Shown: piece by piece, positions 53,721 through 62,654 of the stretch
Position numbering within the stretch: the first letter of the stretch is position 1
Layout: each line of letters opens with the position of its first letter
Origin: Bacteroides propionicigenes
GTDB lineage: Bacteria; Bacteroidota; Bacteroidia; Bacteroidales; Bacteroidaceae
Length of the DNA stretch: 64,000 bases
Assembly (NCBI RefSeq): GCF_018390535.1
Contig: NZ_JAHBBW010000003.1
Coordinates: 310,001 to 374,000, forward strand
Direction of reading: 5' to 3'
Notes under the pieces: generated by a model
Told to the model about the DNA's origin: nothing
What the model saw: only the letters and a program-made list of their open reading frames with translations
Databases searched by the model: none
Made by a program: the position numbers and the translations under genes

Positions 53721-53798
53721 TACAACCTCTTGTTTTTTATGGCTACTTGATTTTTTTATTGTACTTTTACGGCATTAACATCTGATATAAACTTCATA

Positions 53799-56141
53799 AT
53801 GAAACACAAAACGATTCTCTTTTCAATCAGTCTGATACTTAACTTATTTTGTCTCTCAGCGCAGGAGTTACCGAAAGACGTAGTTTGGCAGGAAGTAGAA
53901 GGAGTTAATGTACCGATTCCACCTCAAACGCACCCCCGTTTGTACGTTCGTTCATCCGATTTGCCTGCATTGAAGGAGCGTATGAAAACGCCTCAAGCGC
54001 AACAGACACTTTCTCTCATGAAAGAGTTGAGCAAAGACCGTACTCCCGCCGAAGAAGCTGCCGTTACAAATCGCGGCTTTCGTTACTATTACGAGATGCG
54101 TGGTGTTACATCGAGAGTACAGTTACAGGCTCTCGACTATTTGCTGGATGGTGACAAGCGTTTGGCACGCCGTGCCATCACCGCTATGCTTGATACGTTG
54201 CAGCGTGCCACTTTTGGTACCCGTTCCGACTTGTCGCGAGCCAGTGGTGCGATGCTGATTACGGGTGCTATGGTATATGATTGGTGCTATGACCAAATGA
54301 AGAGTTCCGAAAAACAAGCTTATATCAAAGAGTTCATTCGCTTGGCAAAGAGTATGGAATGCGGTTATCCGCCACGTAATAATCAACCCATAGCCGGGCA
54401 TCCGTCAGAGTGGATGATTATGCGTGATATGCTGTCCGCCGGTATTGCCATTTATGACGAATATCCCGATATGTACAACCACGTCATTACGATGCTCTAT
54501 CGTGATTATATTCCGGCACGTAACTATTTCTATGAAGGGCAGAACTATCATCAGGGGACGAATTATGTGCATGTCCGTTTTGCCTGCGATCTATTCCCTT
54601 TGTGGATTTTGGATAAAATGGGGGCCGGCAGTATTTACGATTCTTCGGCGAGATTTGTGCTCTATGATATCGTTTATCGTCGTCGGCCCGATGGAGTGTT
54701 GCTGCCTTCGGGAGATGATTATCCACAGAACCGTCCCGCATTGCTCACTATGCCTGTGCCTATGTTTTTAGCTTCCAGTTATTATAAAGATGAATATCTG
54801 GCCTATGAGTTTGAGCGTAATCCTCACTTGAATAAATCAGGCAATGAGTCTATGAACCACTGCCTGATATACGAATTGTTGTGGCGCGACTATGATCTGA
54901 AAGGTAAAGCTCCCGATGACCTGCCGTTGACACGTTATTCCGGTACTCCTTATGGGTGGATGATTGCCCGTACCGGTTGGGATGCCAACAGTGTGATTGC
55001 TGAGATGAAAATCAACGAACAGTTTGTGGGAAACCACCAACATATGGACGGTGGCAGCTTCCAAATCTACCATAAGGGCCCTTTGGCTATTGATGCCGGC
55101 GCTTACAGCGGTAGTTCGGGCGGTTATAACAGTCCCAACAACAAGAACTATTTTAAACGTACCATTGCCCATAATTCCTTATTGGTATACGACCCTGACG
55201 AAAAGTTCGGCTGTTGGAACTATGGTGGTGGCGGAAAGACCAGATTTGCATCCAATGACGGTGGGCAGCGTATGTGCGGTGACGGTTGGAAAACTTGTAA
55301 CTCGCTTGACAGTCTTTTATCCGAAGAGTATACGGTAGGTAAAGTTTTGGCTCATGGATTTGGCCCTGATGCGCAAACTCCCGACTATTCTTATTTGAAG
55401 GGTGATATAACTCAAGCATATACCCGGAAAGTAAAAGAAGCCAAGCGTTCTTTCGTTTTTCTTAATTTGAAGTCTGAAAAGGTACCTGCCGCACTTATAG
55501 TTTATGATAAAGTATCGGCTTCCAATCCCGATTTTCGTAAATACTGGTTACTGCATAGTATTGAAGAGCCTACGCTTGAGGGTAATACTTTTACTGTGCG
55601 ACGTACTAAAGACGGTGACAGCGGTATGCTGCATAATACCGTTCTTCTGCCTCGGGCAGACAATATACATATTGATAAGGTTGGCGGCCCCGGTAAGGAA
55701 AACTGGGTGTTCGGTACTAACTATCCCAATGATGCCGTAGCCCCTTATCTTGACAATGCCAACGAGCGTGGAGCCTGGAGAGTAGAGGTATCACCTGCAG
55801 CCTCTGCCGTTACCGATAATTTCTTGAATGTGATACAGGTTGCCGATGACAGGTGTGATAAGCTGAACGATGTACAGCGTATTGAGAATGCACAGATAGT
55901 AGGTGCTCAATTAGCCGACCGTGTTGTGACTTTTGCCAGAAATAGTGAACAGCTATCTCAGGATTTTACCCTTACCGTCAAAGGTGCGGGTGTGTTTAAG
56001 TTTGTCATCACTGACCTTAAAGAGGGCAACTGGCAGGTAAAGAAAGATGGTCGTATCTTTATTCCGCTGGCTGAAGTGCAGGCGTCTGATGGTGTCCTTA
56101 CTTTTGAGGGTAAGGCGGGCTATTACAGGTTTTGCCGATAA
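53799..56141 (+). CDS. Heparinase II-like heparin/heparan sulfate lyase (PL21 type)
   Basis: 780 residues with signal peptide (ISLILNLFCLSAQ). The alpha/alpha toroid (about 45-330) precedes a beta-sandwich C-terminal region. Residues match those of Pedobacter heparinase II with a one-residue shift: His201 and Glu204 in GHPSEW, Tyr256 in GTNYVHVRF, and His413 or His415 in NHQHMDGG. The family's size (772 residues in Pedobacter) also matches. It cleaves heparin and heparan sulfate by beta-elimination. No sulfatase or SusCD genes lie beside it. Confidence 0.78.
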   Translation: MKHKTILFSISLILNLFCLSAQELPKDVVWQEVEGVNVPIPPQTHPRLYVRSSDLPALKERMKTPQAQQTLSLMKELSKDRTPAEEAAVTNRGFRYYYEMRGVTSRVQLQALDYLLDGDKRLARRAITAMLDTLQRATFGTRSDLSRASGAMLITGAMVYDWCYDQMKSSEKQAYIKEFIRLAKSMECGYPPRNNQPIAGHPSEWMIMRDMLSAGIAIYDEYPDMYNHVITMLYRDYIPARNYFYEGQNYHQGTNYVHVRFACDLFPLWILDKMGAGSIYDSSARFVLYDIVYRRRPDGVLLPSGDDYPQNRPALLTMPVPMFLASSYYKDEYLAYEFERNPHLNKSGNESMNHCLIYELLWRDYDLKGKAPDDLPLTRYSGTPYGWMIARTGWDANSVIAEMKINEQFVGNHQHMDGGSFQIYHKGPLAIDAGAYSGSSGGYNSPNNKNYFKRTIAHNSLLVYDPDEKFGCWNYGGGGKTRFASNDGGQRMCGDGWKTCNSLDSLLSEEYTVGKVLAHGFGPDAQTPDYSYLKGDITQAYTRKVKEAKRSFVFLNLKSEKVPAALIVYDKVSASNPDFRKYWLLHSIEEPTLEGNTFTVRRTKDGDSGMLHNTVLLPRADNIHIDKVGGPGKENWVFGTNYPNDAVAPYLDNANERGAWRVEVSPAASAVTDNFLNVIQVADDRCDKLNDVQRIENAQIVGAQLADRVVTFARNSEQLSQDFTLTVKGAGVFKFVITDLKEGNWQVKKDGRIFIPLAEVQASDGVLTFEGKAGYYRFCR

Positions 56142-56197
56142 TAACCGTCAATGAAGAAATATATTGCTTGAGTTAAGTACGTGATAATAAATCCATA

Positions 56198-56231
56198 AAC
56201 AAGACAGGAAGACGGTCTTCGTGACCTTGTT
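56198..56231. other. Hairpin between convergent genes
   Basis: AACAAG pairs with CTTGTT and inner GAAGAC with GTCTTC. There is no T-run. It may be a weak bidirectional terminator for the heparinase and restriction cassette. Confidence 0.35.
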
Positions 56232-56335
56232 CTAATTTCTTGTAACGATAATAAATAAGAGGGAATGTCTTGTCTCTGCCACAAAGAGGAGGTTTTTGAA
56301 TATCTTTTCTCATTTGCGGTGGAGAGTATGTAAGT

Positions 56336-57244
56336 TTATAAGTACTGAATTGGGGAGGCTATAATAGCTGCAACCTTTTTATCGCGCGAGTTGGCATACT
56401 TGTGCATTAGCAGCTGATACTCATTGTGCTTCTTCAAATCAGAGCTGAAAGGTAAATTGGGGAATGTTATTACGTCTATTTCTTTTAAAATAAAATCCTT
56501 GGATTTTTGGGACCAAGTTATGATAAACAAGCGCAATCCGGATTGAAGCCTGAGTATCTCCTGTGACTGCCACCTGCGGATGTCATTATCATACAAGGTG
56601 TATCCTTGAGGGTTGGTGCGAGCATATTTCCCTAAAAAGAACTCATTGTTACAGTGACGCTCAACCCCTGTATTTTTTGCGTTTTGAAATTCAATGATAC
56701 CTATAGGCTGTAACAGTTTGGTCGATACAAAGCAATCTATATTTGTAGGCCAAGCTGTGCCGGCACGTCTTAATGCTTTATCAAAAAAAGGCAAGTCCTC
56801 TTGTTCCCGGTAGGGCTTGGAAGACTTCCATCCTTTGATAGCTGCAATCCAATCAGAGAAGGCTTGATAGCTGTTATAAGAAGCCTTAAAGATACAGGAC
56901 GTTACATCCGTAATGGTATATACCCATACAGATTGCATCTCATCACAGTAGAGCACATAGGTAAGGGGAAGTCGGAATGCCTTTGCAAAATTAATCTTGC
57001 GTTGGAGTACATCGGTACTTTCCAATGCAGTGATAGCCGCCAAGACATCTGCATCGGAAGACTCGCCATCTGTTGCATCAACTCGTGCACGTTCCATTAA
57101 ATGAGTAACAATATTCCGGTTGTTTTCATTACAGCCTTCAATAGAATCAAAGAAAAGCCCTGTCTTTTCGGCAAGGAGTTTCTTTGCCCAATTGCCGGCA
57201 TCGCTTCGCTCGGAAGTTTCTTTACGATAATTCTTAAATATCAT
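56336..57244 (-). CDS. Third gene of the Type III-like RM cassette, possible PD-(D/E)xK-fold protein
   Basis: 302 residues of no family I can name. Residues 1-130 are helical. The middle holds IDCFVSTKLLQPIGIIEFQ, with Asp170, Glu185 and Gln187: a D-x14-E-x-Q pattern like the restriction-enzyme core in which Gln replaces Lys (as in BglII). Helices and LRLFIITWSQKSKDFILKEI follow. The gene overlaps the end of res by 11 bp, so it is translationally coupled. Function is inferred from this motif and position, not from homology. Confidence 0.5.
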   Translation of the reverse strand: MIFKNYRKETSERSDAGNWAKKLLAEKTGLFFDSIEGCNENNRNIVTHLMERARVDATDGESSDADVLAAITALESTDVLQRKINFAKAFRLPLTYVLYCDEMQSVWVYTITDVTSCIFKASYNSYQAFSDWIAAIKGWKSSKPYREQEDLPFFDKALRRAGTAWPTNIDCFVSTKLLQPIGIIEFQNAKNTGVERHCNNEFFLGKYARTNPQGYTLYDNDIRRWQSQEILRLQSGLRLFIITWSQKSKDFILKEIDVITFPNLPFSSDLKKHNEYQLLMHKYANSRDKKVAAIIASPIQYL

Positions 57245-60107
57245 GGCTCTGCGGATTTGTATCTTGTATTATATTCAGGAGTTCGTCGTAACTATCCACA
57301 TTGTAATAACGAACGTTTTCCGTAGAAATCTCATTAAACAATTTAGAAGCGCAGTTGATTTTTGCTTGCTCTATCTCACGATACTGTATGGAATTCATTG
57401 AACCATTTGTTTCTATGAGATAAAAGCGGTTCTTGGCAACGTCTTTCTTGAACGCAATGGCCCAGTCCGGAGAGTAGTTGCCCACAGGGGTAGGGATATG
57501 GAAACTTTTCGGAAGTTTGGCATACACTTCCACTTCATCGGCCGTTTCAAGCCTTTCACAAAAAGTTCTTTCAATGCTTTGTCCGGCAGTTCCGTCAGTA
57601 AAGACATAATCGGTTATATGCCGTTTGGCACGTATTGCCCTGTCAAAGCCTGTACTATGCTTTTCAGATGTAAAAATGGCGCTGTCATATTCTCCCTCAA
57701 TTTGGTTGTATGATATGTGCTCCACAATCATTATTGCTTTTTGGCTTTTAATGATATTGATGACCTTAGTGATAAATTCTTCCGGATTTATCGCAAACAT
57801 CATCTTTTTTTCAGCGGTTAGTTTACTTAGAATCTTGCCGGCGGTACGACGTGTGAGAAGTGCACCTTTGGCTATATCTCCAATCAGGTCGTATGGGGAG
57901 GTACACGCATGTGCGTTGCGCAGGTTCTGAGAATGCGATGTTACCTTTTCAAACGTGCTGCCGTTTTGGAGTTGGGATTGGGTAATCGTATCCTCTTGCT
58001 GCCCCGATGTGATATTATAGCGGATTTGGGAAACATGAAGTTCCTTATTGATGGCTTCAAAAGATTTTTTTATTAATTCTTCGCTATCGAAGTTTACAGT
58101 ATAGGCATATTTATGGTTGATTCTTTTCCATAGTTCCTGAAACTCTTTCTTTTTGAAGTTTTCGTTTAAAGAATTCTTTTGAACCATAGTTTTATGCCCG
58201 TTCTCAATCATGCTATCCAAGATATGCGAGCCGTCGGCGTCAATATAGCCATTGTCACTAAGGTATGAAAAGATACTTGTTTTAGTCGGTCGGTCGTACA
58301 AGACATCACAAATCTCACGTTGTAAATCGGAAACGAAGGTGGCATAGCTTTCGCTGGCAATTACGGTCAGCTTGTTAATCTCGTGTACAAGATCTTCACC
58401 GATTGTCTGGGCATCCATGCGAGTACCGGAACCATTTACGGCAAGCCGAAGTCCGCGGCCCACTTCCTGACGCTTGGCTATCGCATTATCAGAGTGCTTC
58501 AATGTGCATATTTGGAAGATATTAGGGTTATCCCAACCTTCACGAAGAGCCGAGTGTGAAAAGATAAACCTCGTAGGCTCGTCAAAACTAAGCAAGCGTT
58601 CTTTGTTTTTTAGAATCAGGTCATAAGCGGAAATATCATCCGAGATGTCCGAACCTCTTTTTATTTCACTGTTTATGCTGTGTCCTTTTTTGTCAATGCT
58701 GAAGTACCCTTTATGTATATTGCGCGTATCGAACTTGCGGAGATATTTTTGATATTCGTCTTCCTCGCCAGACCTGCCATCCGCTCCAAACAGTTGGAGG
58801 TATTCTTTAAGAATGATATTATATTCTTCTTCAAAAATCCTGCCATATTCACCAATAAGTTCTTCGCCGGCATCATTATAAAGCCGGTACTTTGAAACTT
58901 CATCAATAAAAAATAGGGATAAAGTCTTTATACCCTGTCGAAATAATGTTTCTTCTTTCTCAAAGTGTGACTGAATTGTTTCGCGAATTTGAATGCGGCG
59001 CATATCTTTTTCTGAGATATCGCCCACCACCTCTCCTGTGTGCATCACCTTGCCATTGACAAACTCAATAGTGGCGGATACGGGGTCTATATTATTAATG
59101 GTATATCCATCTTTATATTGTTGAAGTCCGTTGGAGGCAAGGAACAGGCTGTTGCCAACTTCAAAGGTCTTGGTTTTTCTGACGATTCCGTTCGCTTGAC
59201 GGACTTCTATTTCAAGTCTCGCCATAGGAGGCTTGTTGCTGGAAATCATAATCTTTTCAAGAAACATATACCGATCGGTGCCTCTTAGATTATGCACCTC
59301 AAATCCTTTGACTTGTATTTTCTTGACGAGCTTTTTGTTGTATGCGTCAAGTGCATCGAGCACATACACTTCGTTGTGATGGTTCTTGTGGGTTGCCGAG
59401 TAGTTGATGGTGAAGAGGGGATTAAAGTTCCTGATGCCGGTCTGTGTGGCGGCTCCTCCCATCTTTTGCGGTTCGTCGAGTATGACAATGGGGCGACTGG
59501 CTTTAATCACATCAATGGGGCGACGGCTGTTAAAGTCATCCCGCATGGAGTAAATAATACGACTTTCCCTGTTCTTTGCGCCTTCTTTCATTGAAGTGGC
59601 GAAGGCTTGGGTGTTGATAATCATAATATTGATGCCGGGGTCATTGGAGAACTTATCAAGTGCGCTGAGCTCTTTGCCGTTATAAATGAAGAAACGGGCT
59701 TTTTTCCCATAATGTTCCATGAAGTGTTCAACGGTCATTTCCATTGATTTCTTAACACCTTCCCGGATGGCTATACTGGGGACAACCACAATGAACTTGC
59801 TCCAGCCATATTGCTTGTTCAGCTCAAACATTGTTTTGATATAAACATATGTTTTGCCCGTACCGGTTTCCATCTCTACATCCAAAGCGCAACGACCCAT
59901 ATCGCATGACAGCTTTGTAGACAGGTGGATGTTTTGCCGGGCTTGCACCTTATTGATGTTTCTCATCAGCTGTTCGTCCGACAGAATAATGTCGGCATTA
60001 CGCGTGTATTCACAGTCCTTGTCGTCTTTGGATTGGCCTGCAAATACTCTAATTATACTATCTACTGCGTCTGTCTGATATGATTGTATCTTAAAATTAA
60101 ACTTCAT
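57234..60107 (-). CDS. res: Type III restriction enzyme, Res (helicase/nuclease) subunit
   Basis: 957 residues from the ATG at 60107; a TTG at 60113 is an alternative. Superfamily 2 helicase motifs are ordered as in Type III Res: Walker A ETGTGKT (82-86 region), DEPQ in VILDEPQKMGG, INYSATH and QEVGRGLRLA. The C-terminal nuclease region has YSPDWAIAF (Asp881) and then YLIETNGS, so the expected ETK is ETN at 899-901 (codon AAT instead of AAA/AAG). It begins 3 bp after mod ends. The domain order supports Res; the missing lysine suggests altered or absent cleavage by this subunit. Confidence 0.9.
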   Translation of the reverse strand: MKFNFKIQSYQTDAVDSIIRVFAGQSKDDKDCEYTRNADIILSDEQLMRNINKVQARQNIHLSTKLSCDMGRCALDVEMETGTGKTYVYIKTMFELNKQYGWSKFIVVVPSIAIREGVKKSMEMTVEHFMEHYGKKARFFIYNGKELSALDKFSNDPGINIMIINTQAFATSMKEGAKNRESRIIYSMRDDFNSRRPIDVIKASRPIVILDEPQKMGGAATQTGIRNFNPLFTINYSATHKNHHNEVYVLDALDAYNKKLVKKIQVKGFEVHNLRGTDRYMFLEKIMISSNKPPMARLEIEVRQANGIVRKTKTFEVGNSLFLASNGLQQYKDGYTINNIDPVSATIEFVNGKVMHTGEVVGDISEKDMRRIQIRETIQSHFEKEETLFRQGIKTLSLFFIDEVSKYRLYNDAGEELIGEYGRIFEEEYNIILKEYLQLFGADGRSGEEDEYQKYLRKFDTRNIHKGYFSIDKKGHSINSEIKRGSDISDDISAYDLILKNKERLLSFDEPTRFIFSHSALREGWDNPNIFQICTLKHSDNAIAKRQEVGRGLRLAVNGSGTRMDAQTIGEDLVHEINKLTVIASESYATFVSDLQREICDVLYDRPTKTSIFSYLSDNGYIDADGSHILDSMIENGHKTMVQKNSLNENFKKKEFQELWKRINHKYAYTVNFDSEELIKKSFEAINKELHVSQIRYNITSGQQEDTITQSQLQNGSTFEKVTSHSQNLRNAHACTSPYDLIGDIAKGALLTRRTAGKILSKLTAEKKMMFAINPEEFITKVINIIKSQKAIMIVEHISYNQIEGEYDSAIFTSEKHSTGFDRAIRAKRHITDYVFTDGTAGQSIERTFCERLETADEVEVYAKLPKSFHIPTPVGNYSPDWAIAFKKDVAKNRFYLIETNGSMNSIQYREIEQAKINCASKLFNEISTENVRYYNVDSYDELLNIIQDTNPQSHDI

Positions 60108-60109
60108 TA

Positions 60110-62062
60110 TCAATACACTTTTAAGTGAGTGTCCGGACTGTATGATTTGAACAGTTGTTCAAAGTTGACAGCTATACTGTCATTCGCCATGGAGCTATCA
60201 CGCATAACGAAGAAGCGGGGTCTCTTTTGTGCTATCTTTGATATGGTTTCATCTGTAACGCCTGTTTCAAAACAAGCCATTATATAGCCGTCGGCTATTG
60301 AATAAACCTTTTTCTCATTTATCGTAAAGGACTCAAGCCGGCTCGAAAGAGGGCAGTCGAGTTCTAACATTGTCTGGAAGAGTAAATCGCCATCGGTGCG
60401 GTCGGGCTTTATATTGTCCACTGTTAGTTCAAAAAGGTCTTTGGCAACATATTCGGTGGGGGTGTACCACACTTGTTGCATATTGCTTGTATCGAGTTTG
60501 AGAACGCGAAAACCTGAGTCGAAGCTTGCTCCAGGGTATGTCTTCTTTATCAATGCGGCCGCTTTACGGATACGTTCCTTGCCAATCTCACAAATATTCT
60601 TGAATCCGGCTTTGTAGGCTTCGCTTTTCGCGTCTGTCGGTTCTTGGATTTGTACCATTATAAACTTCTTATGCGTTCCGTTTTTGGCGTTCATTTCCAT
60701 TACCGCATGGGCGGTTGTTGCCGTTCCTGAGAAAAAGTCAAGAATGGTGCAGTCGTCATCTTGGGTTGCAAAACTGATAATGCGGCTTAGCAGTTGTACG
60801 GATTTGGGATTATCGAAAATCTTCTTTCCGTCTAAAAGTTGCTCAAGCTGTTTGGTAGAAGCACGTCCGTCTTCATAATAGATGCTTTTAAATTGCTCCT
60901 TAACAGTCTCAATACGCTTCTTGACGTGGGGTTGCGTGGTTTCGTCTTTACCCCATTCTATATCTCCGTTTTTATCGTAATCCCAAAATGTTCTTTCTGT
61001 CCACCTCCAGCCGAATACAGGCTTCACACATGGTTTTCCTGTTGTGGGATGAATAATGTCGAAAGTGTAACCTCCGGGTTTGGTATTCGAAGAGTTGGTA
61101 GAGTTGCTATATACTCCACGTGCATCAACATTATTGTAGTGGGCCACTCCTTTTAATTCGCTTTCATGTCTTTTTATCCATTGGCGCAACAGTTTTTGTT
61201 GCTCCTGAATGTCATTAGTTTGATGCTTGATGAGCTTGTACTGTGTAATAATTTCCTGCGCCTTATCGGATTCTATGAGCCATGGATTCAGGCTGTTTAT
61301 GTCTTTTGCGAAGCACAATATATATTCATGCTCTGTTGAAATCTGTCGGGGATTATTGTCTGTTGCCGATTGCCATATAATTTCACCGACAAAATTTCCG
61401 GTGCCATATAATTCACAACATATCTTTTTCAGGTTCTCCACCTCGTTCTGGTCGATACTGATGAAGATAACACCGTCTTTGGTAAGGAGATTACGGGCTA
61501 TCTTCAGTCTTGGATACATCATATTCAACCAATCGGTATGAAAACGACCGTTGGACTCCATATTGGGGGACAGAATGTAGCCTTCTTCATCTAATTGGCC
61601 GGAACGCTCCATATATTCGGCGGTGGTTTGGGAAAACTTATCCGGATATACAAATTCCTTACCTGTGTTGTAGGGAGGGTCTATGTATATAAGCTTTATA
61701 GTCTCAAGGTAATTTTCTTGAAGTAGTTTTAAGACCTCCAGATTATCTCCTTCAATATAGAGGTTCTCGGTAGTATTGAACTCTCCAAAACTCTCTTTTT
61801 CGCAGGGGCGGAGTGTGTTGGTACTGGGTGCATTGGCTGCAAGAATTGCTTTACGTTTGTCAGGCCATGTAAACTGGTAGCGCTCTTCACGACCTTCAAC
61901 TACAGCAGTTGAAATCTCTTGCATCAGTAAATCCTTGTCAATGGCACGTACTGTTTTGCCATTCTCATCAATCGTTTCAGTTACAATATTGGGAAATAAT
62001 TCGGCGAGTTTGCGAAAATTGACATCAGCCTGATTATTCGTTTGCATTCTAAGCTTATCCAT
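60110..62062 (-). CDS. mod: Type III Mod, N6-adenine DNA methyltransferase
   Basis: 650 residues. The catalytic motif DPPY is at 128-131 (LIYIDPPYNTG), and the SAM-binding motif DFFSGTATTAHAV is near 450; this order is the beta class of Type III Mod proteins. The target-recognition region lies between. It methylates adenine in the same sites that Res would cut. The start is the ATG at 62062, 21 nt from the expected transcription start. Confidence 0.95.
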   Translation of the reverse strand: MDKLRMQTNNQADVNFRKLAELFPNIVTETIDENGKTVRAIDKDLLMQEISTAVVEGREERYQFTWPDKRKAILAANAPSTNTLRPCEKESFGEFNTTENLYIEGDNLEVLKLLQENYLETIKLIYIDPPYNTGKEFVYPDKFSQTTAEYMERSGQLDEEGYILSPNMESNGRFHTDWLNMMYPRLKIARNLLTKDGVIFISIDQNEVENLKKICCELYGTGNFVGEIIWQSATDNNPRQISTEHEYILCFAKDINSLNPWLIESDKAQEIITQYKLIKHQTNDIQEQQKLLRQWIKRHESELKGVAHYNNVDARGVYSNSTNSSNTKPGGYTFDIIHPTTGKPCVKPVFGWRWTERTFWDYDKNGDIEWGKDETTQPHVKKRIETVKEQFKSIYYEDGRASTKQLEQLLDGKKIFDNPKSVQLLSRIISFATQDDDCTILDFFSGTATTAHAVMEMNAKNGTHKKFIMVQIQEPTDAKSEAYKAGFKNICEIGKERIRKAAALIKKTYPGASFDSGFRVLKLDTSNMQQVWYTPTEYVAKDLFELTVDNIKPDRTDGDLLFQTMLELDCPLSSRLESFTINEKKVYSIADGYIMACFETGVTDETISKIAQKRPRFFVMRDSSMANDSIAVNFEQLFKSYSPDTHLKVY

Positions 62063-62086
62063 AGGGTATGATAGTTACTTCATGTG

Positions 62087-62094
62087 CAAAACTA
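62087..62094 (-). promoter_or_regulatory. -7 box of the restriction cassette
   Basis: The minus strand reads TAGTTTTG, matching TAnnTTTG. Confidence 0.6.
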
Positions 62095-62146
62095 AGCAAA
62101 AAGTGAAAACTCACCAAGCAAAACTGAACATATCTATGGAGGAGAA

Positions 62147-62305
62147 TCATGTAGCATCCTCTTCACATTCCGCTTTTGGTATCCTTTGCTGTGACAAACG
62201 GTGTTTGATACATTTATAGGCTCTTGTCATCTCTTGCAATAATTCAGTATTGTCTGTGGTGAGAATCTCACGAGCCAATAGTAAACGTTGCGAATCAAGT
62301 TCCAT
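62147..62305 (-). CDS. Small helical protein resembling Bacteroides antitoxins (52 aa)
   Basis: ATG at 62305, stop at 62147-62149. The protein opens MELDSQRLLLAREILTTDN and then forms one long helix; it ends acidic (AECEEDAT). Openings of this MELxx...E-I-L-xx-D-N type occur on small antitoxins before RelE/ParE toxins in Bacteroidetes. No toxin gene follows here, so it would be an orphan. A plausible small gene; no -7 box was seen for it. Confidence 0.45.
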   Translation of the reverse strand: MELDSQRLLLAREILTTDNTELLQEMTRAYKCIKHRLSQQRIPKAECEEDAT

Positions 62306-62454
62306 TCTTTTTCGTATCTTTGAAGGATTAGGTAAGAGGGTTAGTTTGACTATTTTATAGATTTTAAAATCCGCTTGTCTGGGATGATTACGAAATTCTT
62401 ATGGAAACTAATCTTCTTTTTAAATTAAATTTATATCATATGCGCCATTAGTGA
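62306..62454. other. Gap between the small gene and the repeat
   Basis: 149 bp, AT-rich. A TATCTTTG lies on the plus strand near 62314 but leads only into the repeat. Nothing else is seen. Confidence 0.4.
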
Positions 62455-62620
62455 CATTAGCTTCGCTCAAAACATCTTTTGATTTTTACGCTAAGGTATA
62501 GTCTGTCATTCAGAGCGTAGCGAAGAATCTACTCTCTGCATACATAAGAGAGGAGATTCTTCGTCGCAAGCTCCTCTGAATGACAGAGTGATAGGACTTT
62601 TACATTTTGACACAACCCTT
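62455..62620. repeat. Dispersed palindromic element, copy 2 (left end lost, core inverted)
   Basis: The first 61 bp (62455-62515) are identical to copy 1. The core from CTGTCATTC to GAATGACAG (62503-62586) matches copy 1 only when reversed and complemented. The right flank (62578-62620) again matches in direct orientation with a few changes. The left terminal inverted repeat of copy 1 is missing. Confidence 0.85.
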
Positions 62621-62654
62621 TTTTATGATTCTGTTTTTCAATATCCTATGTCAG

